NCBI GenBank assembly: GCA_029204225.1
Contig: CM055096.1
Location: forward strand, 74,114,919-74,178,918
Length of the DNA stretch: 64,000 bases
Origin: Diphasiastrum complanatum
Taxonomy: Eukaryota > Streptophyta > Lycopodiopsida > Lycopodiales > Lycopodiaceae
Direction: 5' to 3'
A program made the translations under genes and the position numbers. Positions 21,913 through 33,278 of this stretch are shown here, piece by piece; position 1 is the first letter of the stretch; every line of letters starts with the position of its first letter. The notes under the pieces were generated by a model. That model worked only from the letters and a program-made list of their open reading frames with translations, was not told the DNA's origin and made no database searches.

Positions 21913-23208
21913 CGCAAAACTGCTTAAAACTTCTGCCTTAGGCTAAGAATAGTATGTTGAGGCCAACAGTGATGTCAGAAGTTGAAAATAATGACCTGCA
22001 CTTTTTTTCTTACCAGGCCACTCGCCGCTTTTCCACCAATTTGAAAGCCAAATCGGCGTAGCCTTCCGAAATGCACTTGGTCGTCAACTCCCAACAACGT
22101 GCCCAGTGGAATGGTGAAACTACTTCTGGTGTACTCCGAACACTTTCTCTGCTGCAACCACTCTGTTTTGTTGTACCGTACTTGCAGTCCGGGTGCCCTT
22201 CGTTTGGAGGTTATAGCCTTTCGTTTGGGTCAAAACGGGCAAAGGACCCAAAAATAGGGACTTTTCTAGCTTTTGAACTGTTTCTTCACTTTGAAGAAAC
22301 TTCACTCTTCACTTGTGAAGGGACCCAACTCAACTTTCATTTGAAAATTTTTAATAAAGTTGAAGGCCATAATGCACTTCAATTCTTCAGGGCCCTGTTC
22401 AAAGCTCATCCAATGGCTAAACCAAATCTTGTGGTTCAAATCTCTCTCCCATCACAGATTCTGGACCGTTGATTCATTTGACACCTCATCTAAAGGTTCA
22501 AAGTACATCTGGGCATCGAATCATACTCCTGCAGATGCTATGGTCTTCGGTAAACTAAGTTGTTCATCGCGTTGGGCGCGCAAACAGCCCGCGACCTCCC
22601 TGCCTGCGGCCGCACCTCTCTGCCTGCGGCCGCGCCTCCCTTCTCTGATAATTATCAGAACTCTCCTGTGGATCGTTTTGAGCACGATCTGAGGCCTGGA
22701 GTAGGGTCGCCCTTTTGAATCCATGACTGTAGAGTGTTCAATCAGGAAATTCCGTGGAGAAACGGTGATTTTAGCTCAACTTGACAAAGTGGCTTTTTCA
22801 CCTTTTTACCGCAAATCTGCTAGGTTAACTGTCTGGAGACAAATCTCTGACATAAACCTCAAAATCTCTCCATGGTTGATTGACAGTGTGATTAGCTTCC
22901 TTCATGTCCTTACGGCATCCAAAACGGTGCACAAACAGCGAAGAAATCACCAGTTATGTATAAAAACCGTAACCCCAAGTCCGGTTTCAATTTTCAGCTG
23001 GCTTCAAAATTGTCAATTTTTCCCTGTCTGAAGCTATGCACAGGCTAATAATCCCTCTGCTGAGCTTAGCAAGCCTCTACAAATTAGAAACCGTGCACCA
23101 GTGCTTCTCTTTCCGTCTTCAGCCCGCCGTAAAACCCCAAACTCTCAGAAGACAGTTCTCCCGAAGCTCTCTTCAACGGCGACACTGTACTATGTACACT
23201 CCCTGTAT
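21913..23208 (-). other. Long 5' leader of nested copia
   Basis: About 1.3 kb between the primer site and the gag ATG without a coding match on either strand. It contains a GC-rich duplicated word (CTGCCTGCGGCCGC twice, near 22600-22634). This is long for a leader and may hold sequence acquired by the element. Confidence 0.5.
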
Positions 23209-23221
23209 GGCTCTGATACCA
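23209..23221 (-). other. Primer-binding site
   Basis: The minus strand reads TGGTATCAGAGCC directly after the 5' LTR. It is complementary to the 3' end of plant initiator tRNA-Met, the usual primer of copia elements. Confidence 0.88.
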
Positions 23222-23498
23222 GCTTAGAATTTGCTTTGCACAGGAACACAGATCATTTTACACAATAACACAGACAGAAAATCACTCTCCTCAGCAAGCT
23301 CACATAGCAACTGTATTTTTCAAAATGAAATCACATTGTACATATAGTTGTTCACTCAGGCAACCCATGCATGACCCAGGTTGCCGTTGGCGGGATGCGT
23401 GTCCCGTCGACTTGCCTCGTGGCGAGTTCAACTGATCCTTATCCACTGATAGGACCCACAGTACAGTAACACAGTGATTCTAACTTTAATTTCTAACT
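23222..23498 (-). repeat. copia 5' LTR
   Basis: Partner of 18242-18517, ending at the GCATG target duplication on the right. On the minus strand it is followed immediately by the primer-binding site. Confidence 0.9.
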
Positions 23499-23503
23499 GC
23501 ATG

Positions 23504-23670
23504 GACCAGCGAGAGTATTGGACCGGAGGCATAGACGATTGCGGAATTGCTTGCTCCGTGAGTACTTGGTTGCATAGGATGGACAACCTCTCAGTAGTGC
23601 TACTTGGGAGACCGCGCATGGGTTGCATGCACAGTATCCAGACTTTGCCATCGAGGACGATGTCATTTGA
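23504..23670 (+). pseudogene. Ty3 integrase end (after copia insertion)
   Basis: Resumes the Ty3 frame interrupted at 18241. It reads REYLVA, an in-frame TAG, DGQPLSSATWE and QYPDFAIEDD before a TGA near 23668. This is the chromodomain-like C-terminus and the usual 'F-LEDD' ending of plant Ty3 polyproteins. It lies directly upstream of the polypurine tract. Confidence 0.8.
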
Positions 23671-23682
23671 GGAGGGAAGGGA
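23669..23682 (+). other. Ty3 polypurine tract
   Basis: GAGGAGGGAAGGGA directly before the TGTCACATG start of the LTR. Confidence 0.8.
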
Positions 23683-24343
23683 TGTCACATGTACTTTGAA
23701 TCCCCTTGCCCAATGTAAATGGTAAATTGTAATCATTAAATTGTAAATGGCTAAGTCACCGACCTGTGGAGACAATTGTAAATTGCAATGTAAATATCTG
23801 TTATAGTGACTAAATCCGAGATGGCCAAGGGAGTATTGGATCTCATGAGAATCTGATGGACTGACCTCCTAAAAAGTAGGAAGGGTTGACCGGTCAACGT
23901 GACATGTGTCATATGCTCACTGGGACACTTGGTCCAGCATGAGTGACACTTGTCGGACGATGGACGGGTCAACAGGACATGTGTCATATGCTCATTTGGA
24001 CACTTGGTCCAATGCATGAGTGACACGTGTCGGACTGTCCACCTACTAGCTTGCCTATGTGTCAGGGTACTGCCAAGTGGCAAGTGTCGGCTGTGCATGG
24101 AGTTTGCCATGTGTCGACATTAGGATGTGTCAGGGTTAAGGGGTGCTTGAGGGGATATAGTGTGAGCCTGGTCAGGCATTTCTCATTATGGTATTCCTAT
24201 GCAGCTATGGTTGGGAGGAGACTTGCAACAGAGCTCTCATGTTTGCTTGTTAATCTATGGACATTTGCTTGAGATTAATAAAGCGACAGATTTGCTGGGT
24301 AATTCTGTGTATTCAATTAGGATTTGTGAGCTTGTGTGCAACA
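23683..24343 (+). repeat. Ty3 3' LTR
   Basis: About 661 bp from TGTCACATGTAC to GTGTGCAACA, with TG/CA ends. Inside is a duplicated segment: the phrase GTGTCATATGCTCA..GGACACTTGGTCCA occurs near 23908 and 23983. GCAACA at the right end passes directly into satellite. No 5' partner is in the window. Confidence 0.85.
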
Positions 24344-25382
24344 GTTCCCCCCCTGCAGAAAGGGCGTTTCTGAACAAACGGCGTCAGAATTGAGCTGCAA
24401 ATGGTCATGTGGGTTCGTGTCGAGCCCACGAACCTGTGGATACCACCCGTTTGAATTTTTTGACCGATTTTAACTGAATCCAACCAATTCTTGGCTTGAC
24501 GGGCCTAGAATCCCAGGATTGCGTTTAGAGTTTCTGGTTCAGACGCACGTTTCGCTGTGAATATTGAACTGTTTGGAACCTGGTTTAGTCTTGTGGGTTC
24601 GTCTCAGCGTGTAGCACAGGACGAAACAGAGGGTCTGAAAAATGGACCTCGTTCGGCGACAATGGACCAATTCTTGAGAATGTTGAAAAGTTGTCCAATT
24701 AGTGGCAATTCCCTCGACAGAAAGGGCTTTTCTGGACAAACGGCGTTAGAATTGAACTGCAAATGGTCTTGTGGGTTCGTGTCGAGCCCACAAACCTGTG
24801 GACACATCTTGTCCGAAGTTCTGACCATTTTTTACTGAATCCGACCAATTCTTTGCTTGACAGGCCTAGAATCTCAGTATTACGTTTAGGGATTCTGGTT
24901 CGGACGCACGTTTTGCTATGAGTACTGTACCATTTGGAACCCAGTTTAGTGTTGTAGGTTTGTATCAGCATGCAGCATAGGACTGAATAGAGGGTCTAAA
25001 AAATGGACTTTGTTTGGCGACCTTGGACCAGTTCTCGAAAATGTTGGAAAGTAGTCCATTTAGAGGCAATCCCCCCGACAAAAAGGGCGTTTCTTGACAA
25101 CGACATCAAAATTGAGCTGCAAACGGTTCTGTGGGTTTGTGTTGAGCCCACAAACCTGTGGACACCTCCTGTCCGAAGTTTTGACCGTTTTTTACTAAAT
25201 CCGACCAATTCTTGGCTCGACGGGCCTAGAATCTCAGCATTACGTTTAGGGTTTCTAGTTTGGACGCACTTTTCGCTATGAGTACTGAACCATTTGGAGC
25301 CCAGTTTAGTGTTGTAGGTTTGTATCGGTGTGCAACACAAGATGAAAGAGAGGCTCTGAAAAACGGACTTTGTTGCGCCAAG
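24344..25382 (+). repeat. ~361-bp satellite array, ~2.9 units
   Basis: Head-to-tail units. The anchor AGGGCGTTTCT or AGGGCTTTTCT is at 24361, 24723 and 25084, spacing 362 and 361 bp. Each unit contains GTGGGTTCGTGTCGAGCCCA followed by CGAACC or CAAACC (an 8-9 bp hairpin when intact), TTTAGGGTTTCTGGTTCGGACG, and AAAATGGACTTCGTT-type words. The GC content is visibly higher than the surroundings. ORFs within are by-products. Confidence 0.92.
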
Positions 25383-25496
25383 TAGTTCAGTGTTTCAAAT
25401 TTTTGCCAACACATATTTTCATATTCATGGCTTTTTGTCTACGCATATTTTCATATTCATAATTCAGTATTTCAGATTTTTGCTTGCATATTACAA

Positions 25497-26691
25497 ATGG
25501 CGCCATCAAGAAAGTCGTGCTCCTCAATCGACTCTATGCTTCTATTCAACAAGAAAGATGATAATGGATTATGGGTGCCAAGAAAATATTCAAAAAACTC
25601 TTGGGTTTTGATGCATCCATCATCAAGAGGAGCATTTCGAAAAAAGCAAAAGGTCAAAACTATCATTTTGATCTTATTGGAAGGCCAGAATGTTGGATTC
25701 CAAAACATCATCAGGAGGAAAATCTATTTCTAAAATTCTAGTCCAACATGTATATATGCATTCAGAGATGAATGTGCAAGGATCCAACCATGAGGACCAC
25801 AAAAAAAACAACTTTGAGTATTGATATTTTACAATACTTTGATTTTTTTCATTCATTAATATCTATCAGTAAACTTGCCAATCTGATCATTTTTCTCTTG
25901 CAGATTTATATCCATCCAACATAAATGAATGGGAGCCCAGTGGATCTCTAGCAAGTGTGTTAGATGTTATTCACATTGATATTGAACAGCTGCAATTTAG
26001 AGGTAGAACTGCAAAAGATCTAGCTAATAGTGGGATCTTTTTTTATGAATCAATATACATTCCTGATACAAAAGAAGGTTTTGGACAAATAGAAGAGGTT
26101 GCTCCAGATGCTGCAGTTTTAGAATTATTTCGTTGCAAGCTATATAATAATGTAAAAAATTCATTAAAGATAAGCACGGGATCAAAAACAGTCAGATTGA
26201 GTTGGTTTATTTCTCTGGATATATTTGTGGGTTTCTTTTCAAGTGTCAATGTACACGAAATTCCAACTATGTTTGTATGCAAAAATTTATCAGATAGTTT
26301 ATTATCTGAACTTATGGATGAAGGTTGGGACAAAAAATCAGATGGAGAAATAGAATGCAGAATTAAAATGTCTTCCATGTGCTTTTGTTATCAAATTGAA
26401 AAACAAATGTTGAGCTTATGCTTCCATTATCAAAGATGGAAAAAACATAAAGGTAAATGGGTGCCACCACTCGATCAAGACTTGGAAGCCAGTGGACATT
26501 CAAAACAAAAAAATATTGAAATTATATACAATGATGTAGTTTTGACATCTGTTGAGGTGGAAGAGGATTGGAGTCTAAATTACATCAAGCGGAAACTATT
26601 GCTCTTACAAGATGATATACTTTCATACTACAGATTCATTTTCAATAATAAACTCATAAGTAACTATCAACACTCGATTCTTTATGAATAG
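25497..26691 (+). CDS. Two-exon hypothetical gene model
   Basis: A first ORF (25497-25733, opening MAPSRKSCSSIDSMLLFNKK) is followed after ~170 bp by an exon with a CTCTTGCAG acceptor at 25895-25903 that stays open for 262 codons to a TAG at 26689-26691. The second piece reads LYPSNINEWEPSGSL, an acidic middle, a Cys-containing stretch (MSSMCFCYQ), WKKHKGKWVPP, and a C-terminal part (IEIIYNDVVLTSVEVEEDW, then FIFNNKLIS). Its spacing faintly recalls a ubiquitin-like fold, but I would not assign it. The donor of exon 1 is not certain. The region lies between satellite and a truncated copia element. Confidence 0.3.
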
Positions 26692-26877
26692 TTTCTATCA
26701 AAACTTTCTCATACAATAGGTATGTTTAAGACATGAGCTCAAGATCAAATGCAGAGATATTGGCGAAACAATCTAGCTTATGGACAAACACTGAGATTTA
26801 TTATCAGCAAATACATGTCAATCATCATGTCTTTTTATCAATCTAAAAAATTGCATTCTAGTATTACACTATCCAAA

Positions 26878-27618
26878 ATACCCGCTTGCAACCAATCACA
26901 TGCTTGTTGGAAGGAGGATCCACAAGCTCCCAAGTATTGTTGGTGATCAATGCATCATACTCTTGCTTCATAGCATTATACCACTCCTTGGTATTGAGTG
27001 CCTCTTGTACATTCTTTGTCTCTTCATGAGAGACATAAAAAACATAATTAGTGGAATCAAGATCCACTTGTTTGCCTTTGTCAACATATGAGAGCCTCTA
27101 TCTCTCATGGATCTTCTTGGTGAAAAAATCCGAGGAGAGTCTTCTTCAATTCTCGACCCCATCACATCATAATTGTCTTCAAAATCAATAATAGGTGATG
27201 CATCCATAGACTTCTTGATGTCGGCCTCTTCAAAAGATAAATGTTGATCTTCATGAAAGACAACATCTCTACTTTCAATAACTTGAGAAGTAGAGAGTAC
27301 AAAGGCTCTATAGGCCTTTTTGGTGGATGAGTATCCAACCATGATCCCTTTGCATACACTAGGATCTTCCTTCTTCCTTGTTTCCATGGGAATATGGGCA
27401 TAGCATATGCATCCAAAAACTCTAAGGTGATCAACCTTAGGCTTCTTCAAATATAAGATTTCATATGGTGACTTTCCTCCAAGAGCTATATGTGAGAGCC
27501 TATTGCAAAGATAATTTGCACAATTAATGGCTTCTCCCCAAAAATCTCTGAGCAAAGATGCCTCAATTCTCATAGATTTTGCACATTCACATAGAGATCT
27601 ATTCTTTCTCTCGGCCAC
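26878..27618 (-). pseudogene. copia integrase end and RT start
   Basis: Begins at the integrase Glu motif (MAERKNRSL), then PYEILYLKKPKVDHLRVFGC, HIPMETRKK, MVGYSSTKKAYR, SRDVVFHED and a proline/arginine linker (FSPRRSMRDRG). A shift near 27050 leads to ALNTKEWYNAMKQEYDALI, NTWELVDPPSNKHVIGCK, the beginning of RT. The domain is cut at 26878. Confidence 0.88.
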
Positions 27619-28342
27619 TCCATTTTGAGATGGAGAATAGGCACAAGAGAACTCTCTTTTAATGCCTTCAAGCTCACAAAAATCATGAAATTTATTGGAG
27701 ATATATTCACCACCTCATCACATCTAAGAGCTTTAATCTTGAATGAGAATTTCTTCTTTACATAAGCTTTGAAAATAAAGAAATGATCAAACACCATAGA
27801 TTTAGAAGCAAGAAGATATATCCAAGTGAATCTTGTGAAATCATCAATGAAAGTAACAAAACAAGTGGCTCCTCCCTTGCTTATAGTTGATGAGAAATGC
27901 ACATCCGAGTGGATTAACTCCAAAGGATGCTTTCTTTTGATAGAAGATCTTGTAAATGGCTTTTTTGTGAGATTTAGCAATAGCACAAGCCTCACAAGGC
28001 TTAATCTTCTTAGAGAATGACTTTGGAAAGCCAATAGCTTTGGCCTCTTTGATCATAGAGAGCATGGATTTGTAGTTGGGATGTCCCAAACTCGCATGCC
28101 ATAATTCCTCCATAGAGAGCTTGTTCACAAGAGCAACATTACAAGCATTCACATATTCATTTGTATCTAGTTTATAGATGCCTCCAAATCTAGATACTAA
28201 TGCAAGGATCTCATCATTCTTCTTGATAGTACAAGTATCAACATTGAGTTTTACATCAAGGCCATTATCAAGCAATTGGCCAACACTAATGAGATTCTTA
28301 CTAAGCTTAGGCACATAAAGAACTTTAGAAAGAGAAAGAACT
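27619..28342 (-). pseudogene. copia protease end and integrase core
   Basis: Frames at 28314-27844 and 28034-27570 together show LSKNLISVGQLLDNG, ELWHASLGHPNYKSM with the zinc-binding histidines, KPCEACAIAKSHK, a frameshift, ELIHSDVHFSS with the first catalytic Asp, and FVTFIDDFTRFTWIYLL with the second. The third (Glu) is in the preceding entry. A shift near 27710 interrupts LRCDxxGE. All three catalytic residues survive, though in different frames. Confidence 0.87.
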
Positions 28343-29443
28343 TTAGAGGATGCAAGCTTTTAAGGGAATGTTCCCTATGCCTTCAATAGGACATTCAAAA
28401 TCATTTGTAGTGTATATTGATTTCTTGACTCCATCATAAGGTGCAATAGAAGAGAAAGAATCCTTGGAGCTACACATATGTGAAGAGGCTCCATTATCAA
28501 TATACAATAAGCCGTCCTTCTTGAAAGGAGTGGATGAGAAGCTAGACACCAAAAGAGATCCCTCTCCATCACTTGCAATAGTGTCTTCCTTCTCATTGGT
28601 GATGTTGGCTTGCTTGAGTTGATTCTTCTTCTTGAAGCAATTGGTGGCATAATGGCCTTTCTTGCCACAATAAAAGCACTTGATCTTCTTCTTCTTGAGC
28701 TTGGATGATGAAGCATTAGAGGAATCATCTTCCTCCTCATCTTTGTCTTTGGATTTGGCTTTGTCCTTGCTTGAGGATTGTTGAAATTGGTTCTTTCTCC
28801 TCCCTTTGTGCTTGTCCTTGGCAAAGAGGGCTTTGCCATCATTATGAGTGAGAGAAAGCTTGTCCATCCTCAAGAGCTTGTACTCTTGTCTTGATTCTTC
28901 AGAAATTAGCACACTTTGGAGAGCCTCCAAACTTGGTAGCTCCTCCTTAATGGCATAGGATTGGACAGAGTTATCAAATTCACTTCTCAAGCCATTGAGA
29001 ATGACTTGGACTAGCTCATTTCGATTGATGGAATCCCCAATGCAAGCAAGCTCTCTATGAATATCTCTTACTCTCAAAACATAACTAGATGCACTCTCAT
29101 CACTCTTTTGGCTACTTTGAAAGATTTAATTTCTAAGAGTGAGAACCTAGAGGTGTTCTTAGCCTCATAGATAGTCTTGAGACAATCCCAAGCTTCTTTG
29201 GTTGTTGTACAAGTAACTATCTCCCTCAATATCTCATTAGAGACATTCATCTTAATGTAGTGGAGAGCCATCCTAGCTCTCTTTTTGTATTTTTGAACCT
29301 CTTGAAGAACTTGTGGTTTCTTCAAGGCCAAGAACTATGTCCATCACGTCTTGAAGGATCAAGATGGACTCCATCCTCATCTTCCAAATTGAATAGTTTG
29401 AAGTGGACAATCTTTCACTTGGTTCCAACAAAGATGAACTCAT
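28343..29443 (-). pseudogene. copia gag and protease
   Basis: The minus ATG at 29443 opens MSSSLLEPSERLSTSNYSIW, a classic copia gag start, with frameshifts near 29330 and 29090. The ORF 29077-28343 then carries the UBN2 gag end (ELVQVILNGL), a Lys/Asp-rich linker, an intact CCHC knuckle (CFYCGKKGHYATNC), and the protease active-site region YIDNGASSHM, in which the usual Asp-Ser-Gly is Asp-Asn-Gly. Lysine-rich stretches in the linker are typical of nucleic-acid binding. Confidence 0.88.
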
Positions 29444-30194
29444 TGAAGCCATTTAAAGTGAAGAAAACTCAAATGATGAACAATAAGTGTTGCTACACAC
29501 TCTCAATAGGATCCAATAATGAAGTACTATCTCCTCCTATGAAAGATTTACAACTATTTGTGAATAGATTCTCACTAGCTACTCAAATCTCTCTAAAACA
29601 AGGTCTATTTCACATCAAATGATGGACTATAGACAAATTTAGGATCATTTACTCTTTGCACGTGTGAAATATACTAAGTAACCAAATTTGACTCAAACTC
29701 AATGATATTGCCTGAAACAAATTGGCTATAATCTCAAAACAATGTCTAGATCACTTATAGATGAGATTGGTAACCATACAACTGTGAACAGAGATCTAAC
29801 AAGCAATCTCTTGACCAAACCAAATGTGTCCACCCAGGTCTAGGTGCCCTACCTAATCCTCTTCAAAAGCTTATAACTTTTGATTGGCTCAACCAAATGG
29901 AATGAAACTGATTGCATCAGAAACTAGACAAAAATAGCTTCAAAACAAGCTATCAAGCAAGATAAATGGATCAAGCATGAGAGAGAACTCTCAATCTGAA
30001 ATTGGATGTTCCTCACACATGTCTGAGCACCTGATTCCGTATAGTACTAGGTCAGACCCAATCAATGCCCTATTGATCTCTTTTGATCCAAAATTAGACA
30101 AGATAGCTAGGAAAATGGATCTTGACAATTTCTAGCTCAAGATTGATGAAAAGTTTTCACTTAAATAAATCAAAATACATGGTAACCTAAGGTA

Positions 30195-30207
30195 GGCTCT
30201 GATACCA
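30195..30207 (-). other. Primer-binding site
   Basis: TGGTATCAGAGCC on the minus strand, immediately after the LTR end CGACA. Confidence 0.88.
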
Positions 30208-30862
30208 TGTCGATTTCACACGTGTGGACTGTCCACAACATGTACTTGTGATCTCCTAAGGTGTGTAGATGCACCAAGATCAAGACTAGATTGAGATTCA
30301 AGATCTAGCTTTGATTCTATGACAAAAACACACTACTACATGCATTCAATTACTTCCAACTCTCACTCACATGTGTGGGAAGTGTTCCAAAAATAATCTA
30401 AGTAAAAACAAGCTACTCTCCTCAGGTAGAGAGAGAAAATCATCATGAGCTCTCGGGTAGAGAGTCAAAGCTAGAAACCAATTACTCACAAAATCCACTC
30501 AATCTCAAAATCAATTAGATCCAAATGAGAAGTACAATGATACTAGTAGATCCACGAGCTACCACTATGCTTAACTATGATTGGACCACACTTTTGCCTC
30601 CTCTTAATCCTATTGTACCATTGATCCACTCACCTCTAAATTCTATTGGACCATTTTCAAGCAAACTTCAAATTCTATTGGACCCCTCAAGGTTCCACTT
30701 CTATATCCTATTGGACCTCTTAAATTTCATCAAACAAAGGTATTACACTTGTCTACACTCTAATTGGCACGAGTTTAGCCTCTTACTCTATTTTGGCTAA
30801 ATAGTGCATTACAAGTGGAAATGGGTAATTTGTCATCTATGCCAAATTTGGTCCTATCAACA
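30208..30862 (-). repeat. copia 5' LTR
   Basis: About 655 bp; the minus strand begins TGTTGATAGGACC and ends GAAATCGACA. It contains a perfect CACACGTGTG at 30217-30226. No second copy of this LTR was found. The far limit at 30862 is inferred from the TG/CA rule. Confidence 0.65.
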
Positions 30863-30961
30863 TCCTACACCTAGATGCTTGATATAAAAAACATAAGACC
30901 CCTATATCTAACATAGATAATCTTTTTTAATTCTTCACATCAATTATCTCAACAATCAAGA

Positions 30962-32006
30962 GGATAGTGGTCGAGAATCAAGATGATCTTGATTTTGAGG
31001 AGAAGCCTAATGAGGAGCTTGAACCAAGTCAACCTATCACACCTAGAAGATCATCAAGGCTAAGGATTGTGCCAAAAAGGCTCATATATCCAAGAAAGGT
31101 GCAGCAAGTTGAGGTTAATCCATCCACTTCTTTTGCTCTTATGTCAATTTTTTATGAACCTTCAAGACTCAGAAGAATCTGATGCTTTGAGCTCAAAATA
31201 ATGGTACTCGAGCTATGGTAGATGTGTATAGATCTTTGATGGATAATGGCACTTGGATCCTTGCTAATAGAACTTCTAAGAATGTAATAGGTTAAATGGG
31301 TGTTCAAACTCAAGCTAAATTTAGATGGAAGCATAAGCAAACACAAGGCAAGTTGCCAAAGGATATGCTCAAGTGGAGGGCATAGATTATGTGGAGACAT
31401 TTGCACCCATGGCCAAGATGGTCACAATAAGGTTAATTCTTGCTCTTTGCCTATCATCTTGGATGGATGCTTTGTCAACTGGAGGTGTCAAATGCATTTC
31501 TTAACGGTTTATTGGAAGAAGACATCCTTATGGAGCAGCCCCAAGGATTCATCAAGCTTGGGTTGGAGGACAAGGTTTGTCATCTACAAAAGAGCATCTA
31601 TGGCTTGAAGCAAGCCTCTAGGTCTTGGAATTCATGACTACATGACTATCTTATTTCACTTGGTTTCTCTCAAAGTGAGTATGATCCTAGATTATATCTT
31701 AAGTTTTATGATCATGGTATTGTACTCTTGTTAATCTATGTCGATGATATCATCCTTAGTTGTGATAGTATTGTTGGAATCAAGAAAGTCAAGATAGATC
31801 TTTCACTAGAGTTCAAGATGGTAGATCTAGGTGATCTCCATTATATTTTGGGCATATTCATTAGAGGGTATGATTTTATCTTCATTTGTCAAACAAACTA
31901 TGCTCAAAGTTTTCTAAAGAAGTTTAAGATGCAAGATTGCAAGTATGTAGAAACTCCCATGGAGCAAGATGTAAAAGTTCTAAAGAAGATGATGAAAGAT
32001 CCTTAA
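30962..32006 (+). pseudogene. Ty1/copia linker and RT, frameshifted
   Basis: Plus-strand copia fragment. The first frame (30967-31182) has the acidic linker and ITPRRSSRLRI, then FALMS. After shifts come [56 protein letters not shown] and IYGLKQASRSW, with a TGA near 31636. Then come SLGFSQSEYDPRLYL, the catalytic LIYVDDIILS (about 31730-31757), EFKMVDLGDLHYILGI and ETPMEQDVK up to a stop at 32004-32006. No RNase H follows. It is the internal part of the element whose 3' LTR starts at 32677. Confidence 0.88.
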
Positions 32007-32676
32007 TTTAGCCTTTCCTTGCATGTGCATGAGTAACTGCTCCCACATGGCAAGTGGATGTTCACACGTGTGTATAGAGTACTAGAAGATAAGAGTTGAC
32101 CATTTTCCTTAGATCCTATTTTGTATGAAATATTCCTATATTGTAGGAGACTAGCTTTTTGGATTTTAGCCATATTCTAGAAGGTCAACTTTTGGATAAG
32201 GATCAAGGATGGATCAAATGGATAGATCTGAGTGATGTGGCACTCTTCACAAGTGTGAAGACCTGCTGGACTGTACCAGACTCGTAGATGTACTTGATCC
32301 ATAAAAGGATCACCATTTTGCTAAGAAGTTTGATGAGACTTTTGCATTCTACACTTTTGTGAAATTTCTAGTCATTTGTCTTGTGATTTCTATGAGTGAT
32401 TGCTATCTAGGACTATTGTACTTGTTGTTTCAGGTGCAGGCCATACTGTGGACAGTACTCCACACGTGTGAGGCCGCTCTTACTAATTTATGATGTGTTG
32501 ATCCATTGCTCTTGCTTAAATCCATGTGTAGTGAATCTAGATCAAGATCTTATGTGTAGAACTTGATAGATCCATTGATTAAGCAACCAATAACTCTCTA
32601 TGATTGTTAAGTACAATCATTATTGTCCTAAAAATTGTAAAATTTATCACGTTAGATCACTAGTTGTGAGGAGGAG
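32007..32676 (+). other. Non-coding 3' part of plus copia, with PPT
   Basis: AT-rich, no RNase H motif. It contains CACACGTGTG at 32063-32072 and 32461-32470 and the near match CACAAGTGTG near 32266. GAGGAG at 32671-32676 precedes a TGTTAAAATT LTR start, a plausible polypurine tract. Part of this stretch resembles LTR or leader sequence and may come from another element. Confidence 0.5.
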
Positions 32677-33273
32677 TGTTAAAATTCACAATCTAGTTTG
32701 GAGCATTTTTGGTCACATGCATTGTAATTGGCACAATGGCCATGTAAATAGATGCCACACATGCCAAATAACATAGGATGCTTTTCCAAAGTCTTATTAT
32801 ACATCCTACATTGTAAAGGCACCTTTGAAATAAGGCCAAAGAGTGCTTAGATAGGGTAGAGATAATATAGGAGCCAAAAATAGTATGTTTTTCATTGTTT
32901 TGGATCTCGAGATCAAGGACCCTAATTAGGGTGGATCCAACGATCAATTTGGATGGATGTTATGGTTAGGGTATTAAAATTATAGAGAAGCCCTAAAATT
33001 CTCAAATTCGAGCTACTAATCTATAAATATGTGATGGTTTCTCCATCAATTTATGAGTAAAAGATTGGTTTTCAATCTACCAATGTTGTTGGTGATCTAA
33101 ATATTTGATATTTGCTATTTGTGTTGAGTAACCTGGATTTTTGAGATTAATTTGGAAGTTCAGGTATTGTACTCTACCTGTGGCAGTCCGTACTTTCACG
33201 CGTGTGAAGGAAATTGCATGAATTTGAGCCTTCAAGTAGAGTTCAAGCCAAGGTGAAGCTATTGAATCACTAA

Positions 33274-33278
33274 ATTGG
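33274..33278. other. Target-site duplication ATTGG (left)
   Basis: ATTGG directly precedes the 5' LTR of element A and recurs at 38263-38267 directly after its 3' LTR. Confidence 0.92.

Larger units (their letters stand above)
18242..23498 (-). mobile_element. Ty1/copia element nested in Ty3
   Basis: A 5.26-kb minus-strand element with two LTRs (18242-18517 and 23222-23498, about 276 bp each), a tRNA-Met primer site next to the right LTR, a polypurine tract next to the left LTR and 5-bp target duplications. The LTRs differ at about a dozen positions, roughly 96% identity by eye. It has a long 5' leader (about 1.3 kb), a tiny gag fragment, then protease end, integrase, RT and RNase H. The gag and protease cores are deleted, so it is structurally complete but not autonomous. 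Confidence 0.92.
15663..24343 (+). mobile_element. Ty3/gypsy element, 5'-truncated, split by copia
   Basis: A chromovirus-like Ty3/gypsy retrotransposon in two parts, 15663-18241 and 23499-24343, separated by a copia insertion with GCATG target duplications (18237-18241 and 23499-23503). Order: gag, protease, RT, a large deletion, integrase C-terminus, polypurine tract (~23669-23682), 3' LTR. The 5' LTR, leader and gag start are gone. The left junction is with satellite, and so is the right flank after the LTR, so the element probably inserted into satellite DNA before rearrangement. Confidence 0.85.
26878..30862 (-). mobile_element. Ty1/copia element, truncated in RT
   Basis: Minus-strand copia with 5' LTR (30208-30862), tRNA-Met primer site (30195-30207), leader, gag, protease, integrase and only the first ~70 codons of RT. 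The coding sequence stops abruptly at 26878 in the middle of the VIGCKxV motif, so the 3' half and 3' LTR are lost. Several frameshifts separate the ORFs. Confidence 0.9.

Noticed and set aside
22071-23227. Plus-strand ORFs in the nested copia leader
   Set aside because: They run against the element, share no domain and lie in its untranslated leader.
24760-24800. tRNA or SINE promoter (B-box) in the satellite
   Set aside because: GGTTCG words occur, but there is no A box at suitable spacing and no cloverleaf; simple repeat hairpin preferred.
24557-25340. Several 60-114 codon ORFs in the satellite array
   Set aside because: The same peptides recur once per 361-bp unit; they are by-products of the repeat.
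26400-26691. Ubiquitin-like domain
   Set aside because: The spacing is vaguely similar but no diagnostic residues are present; left as unknown.
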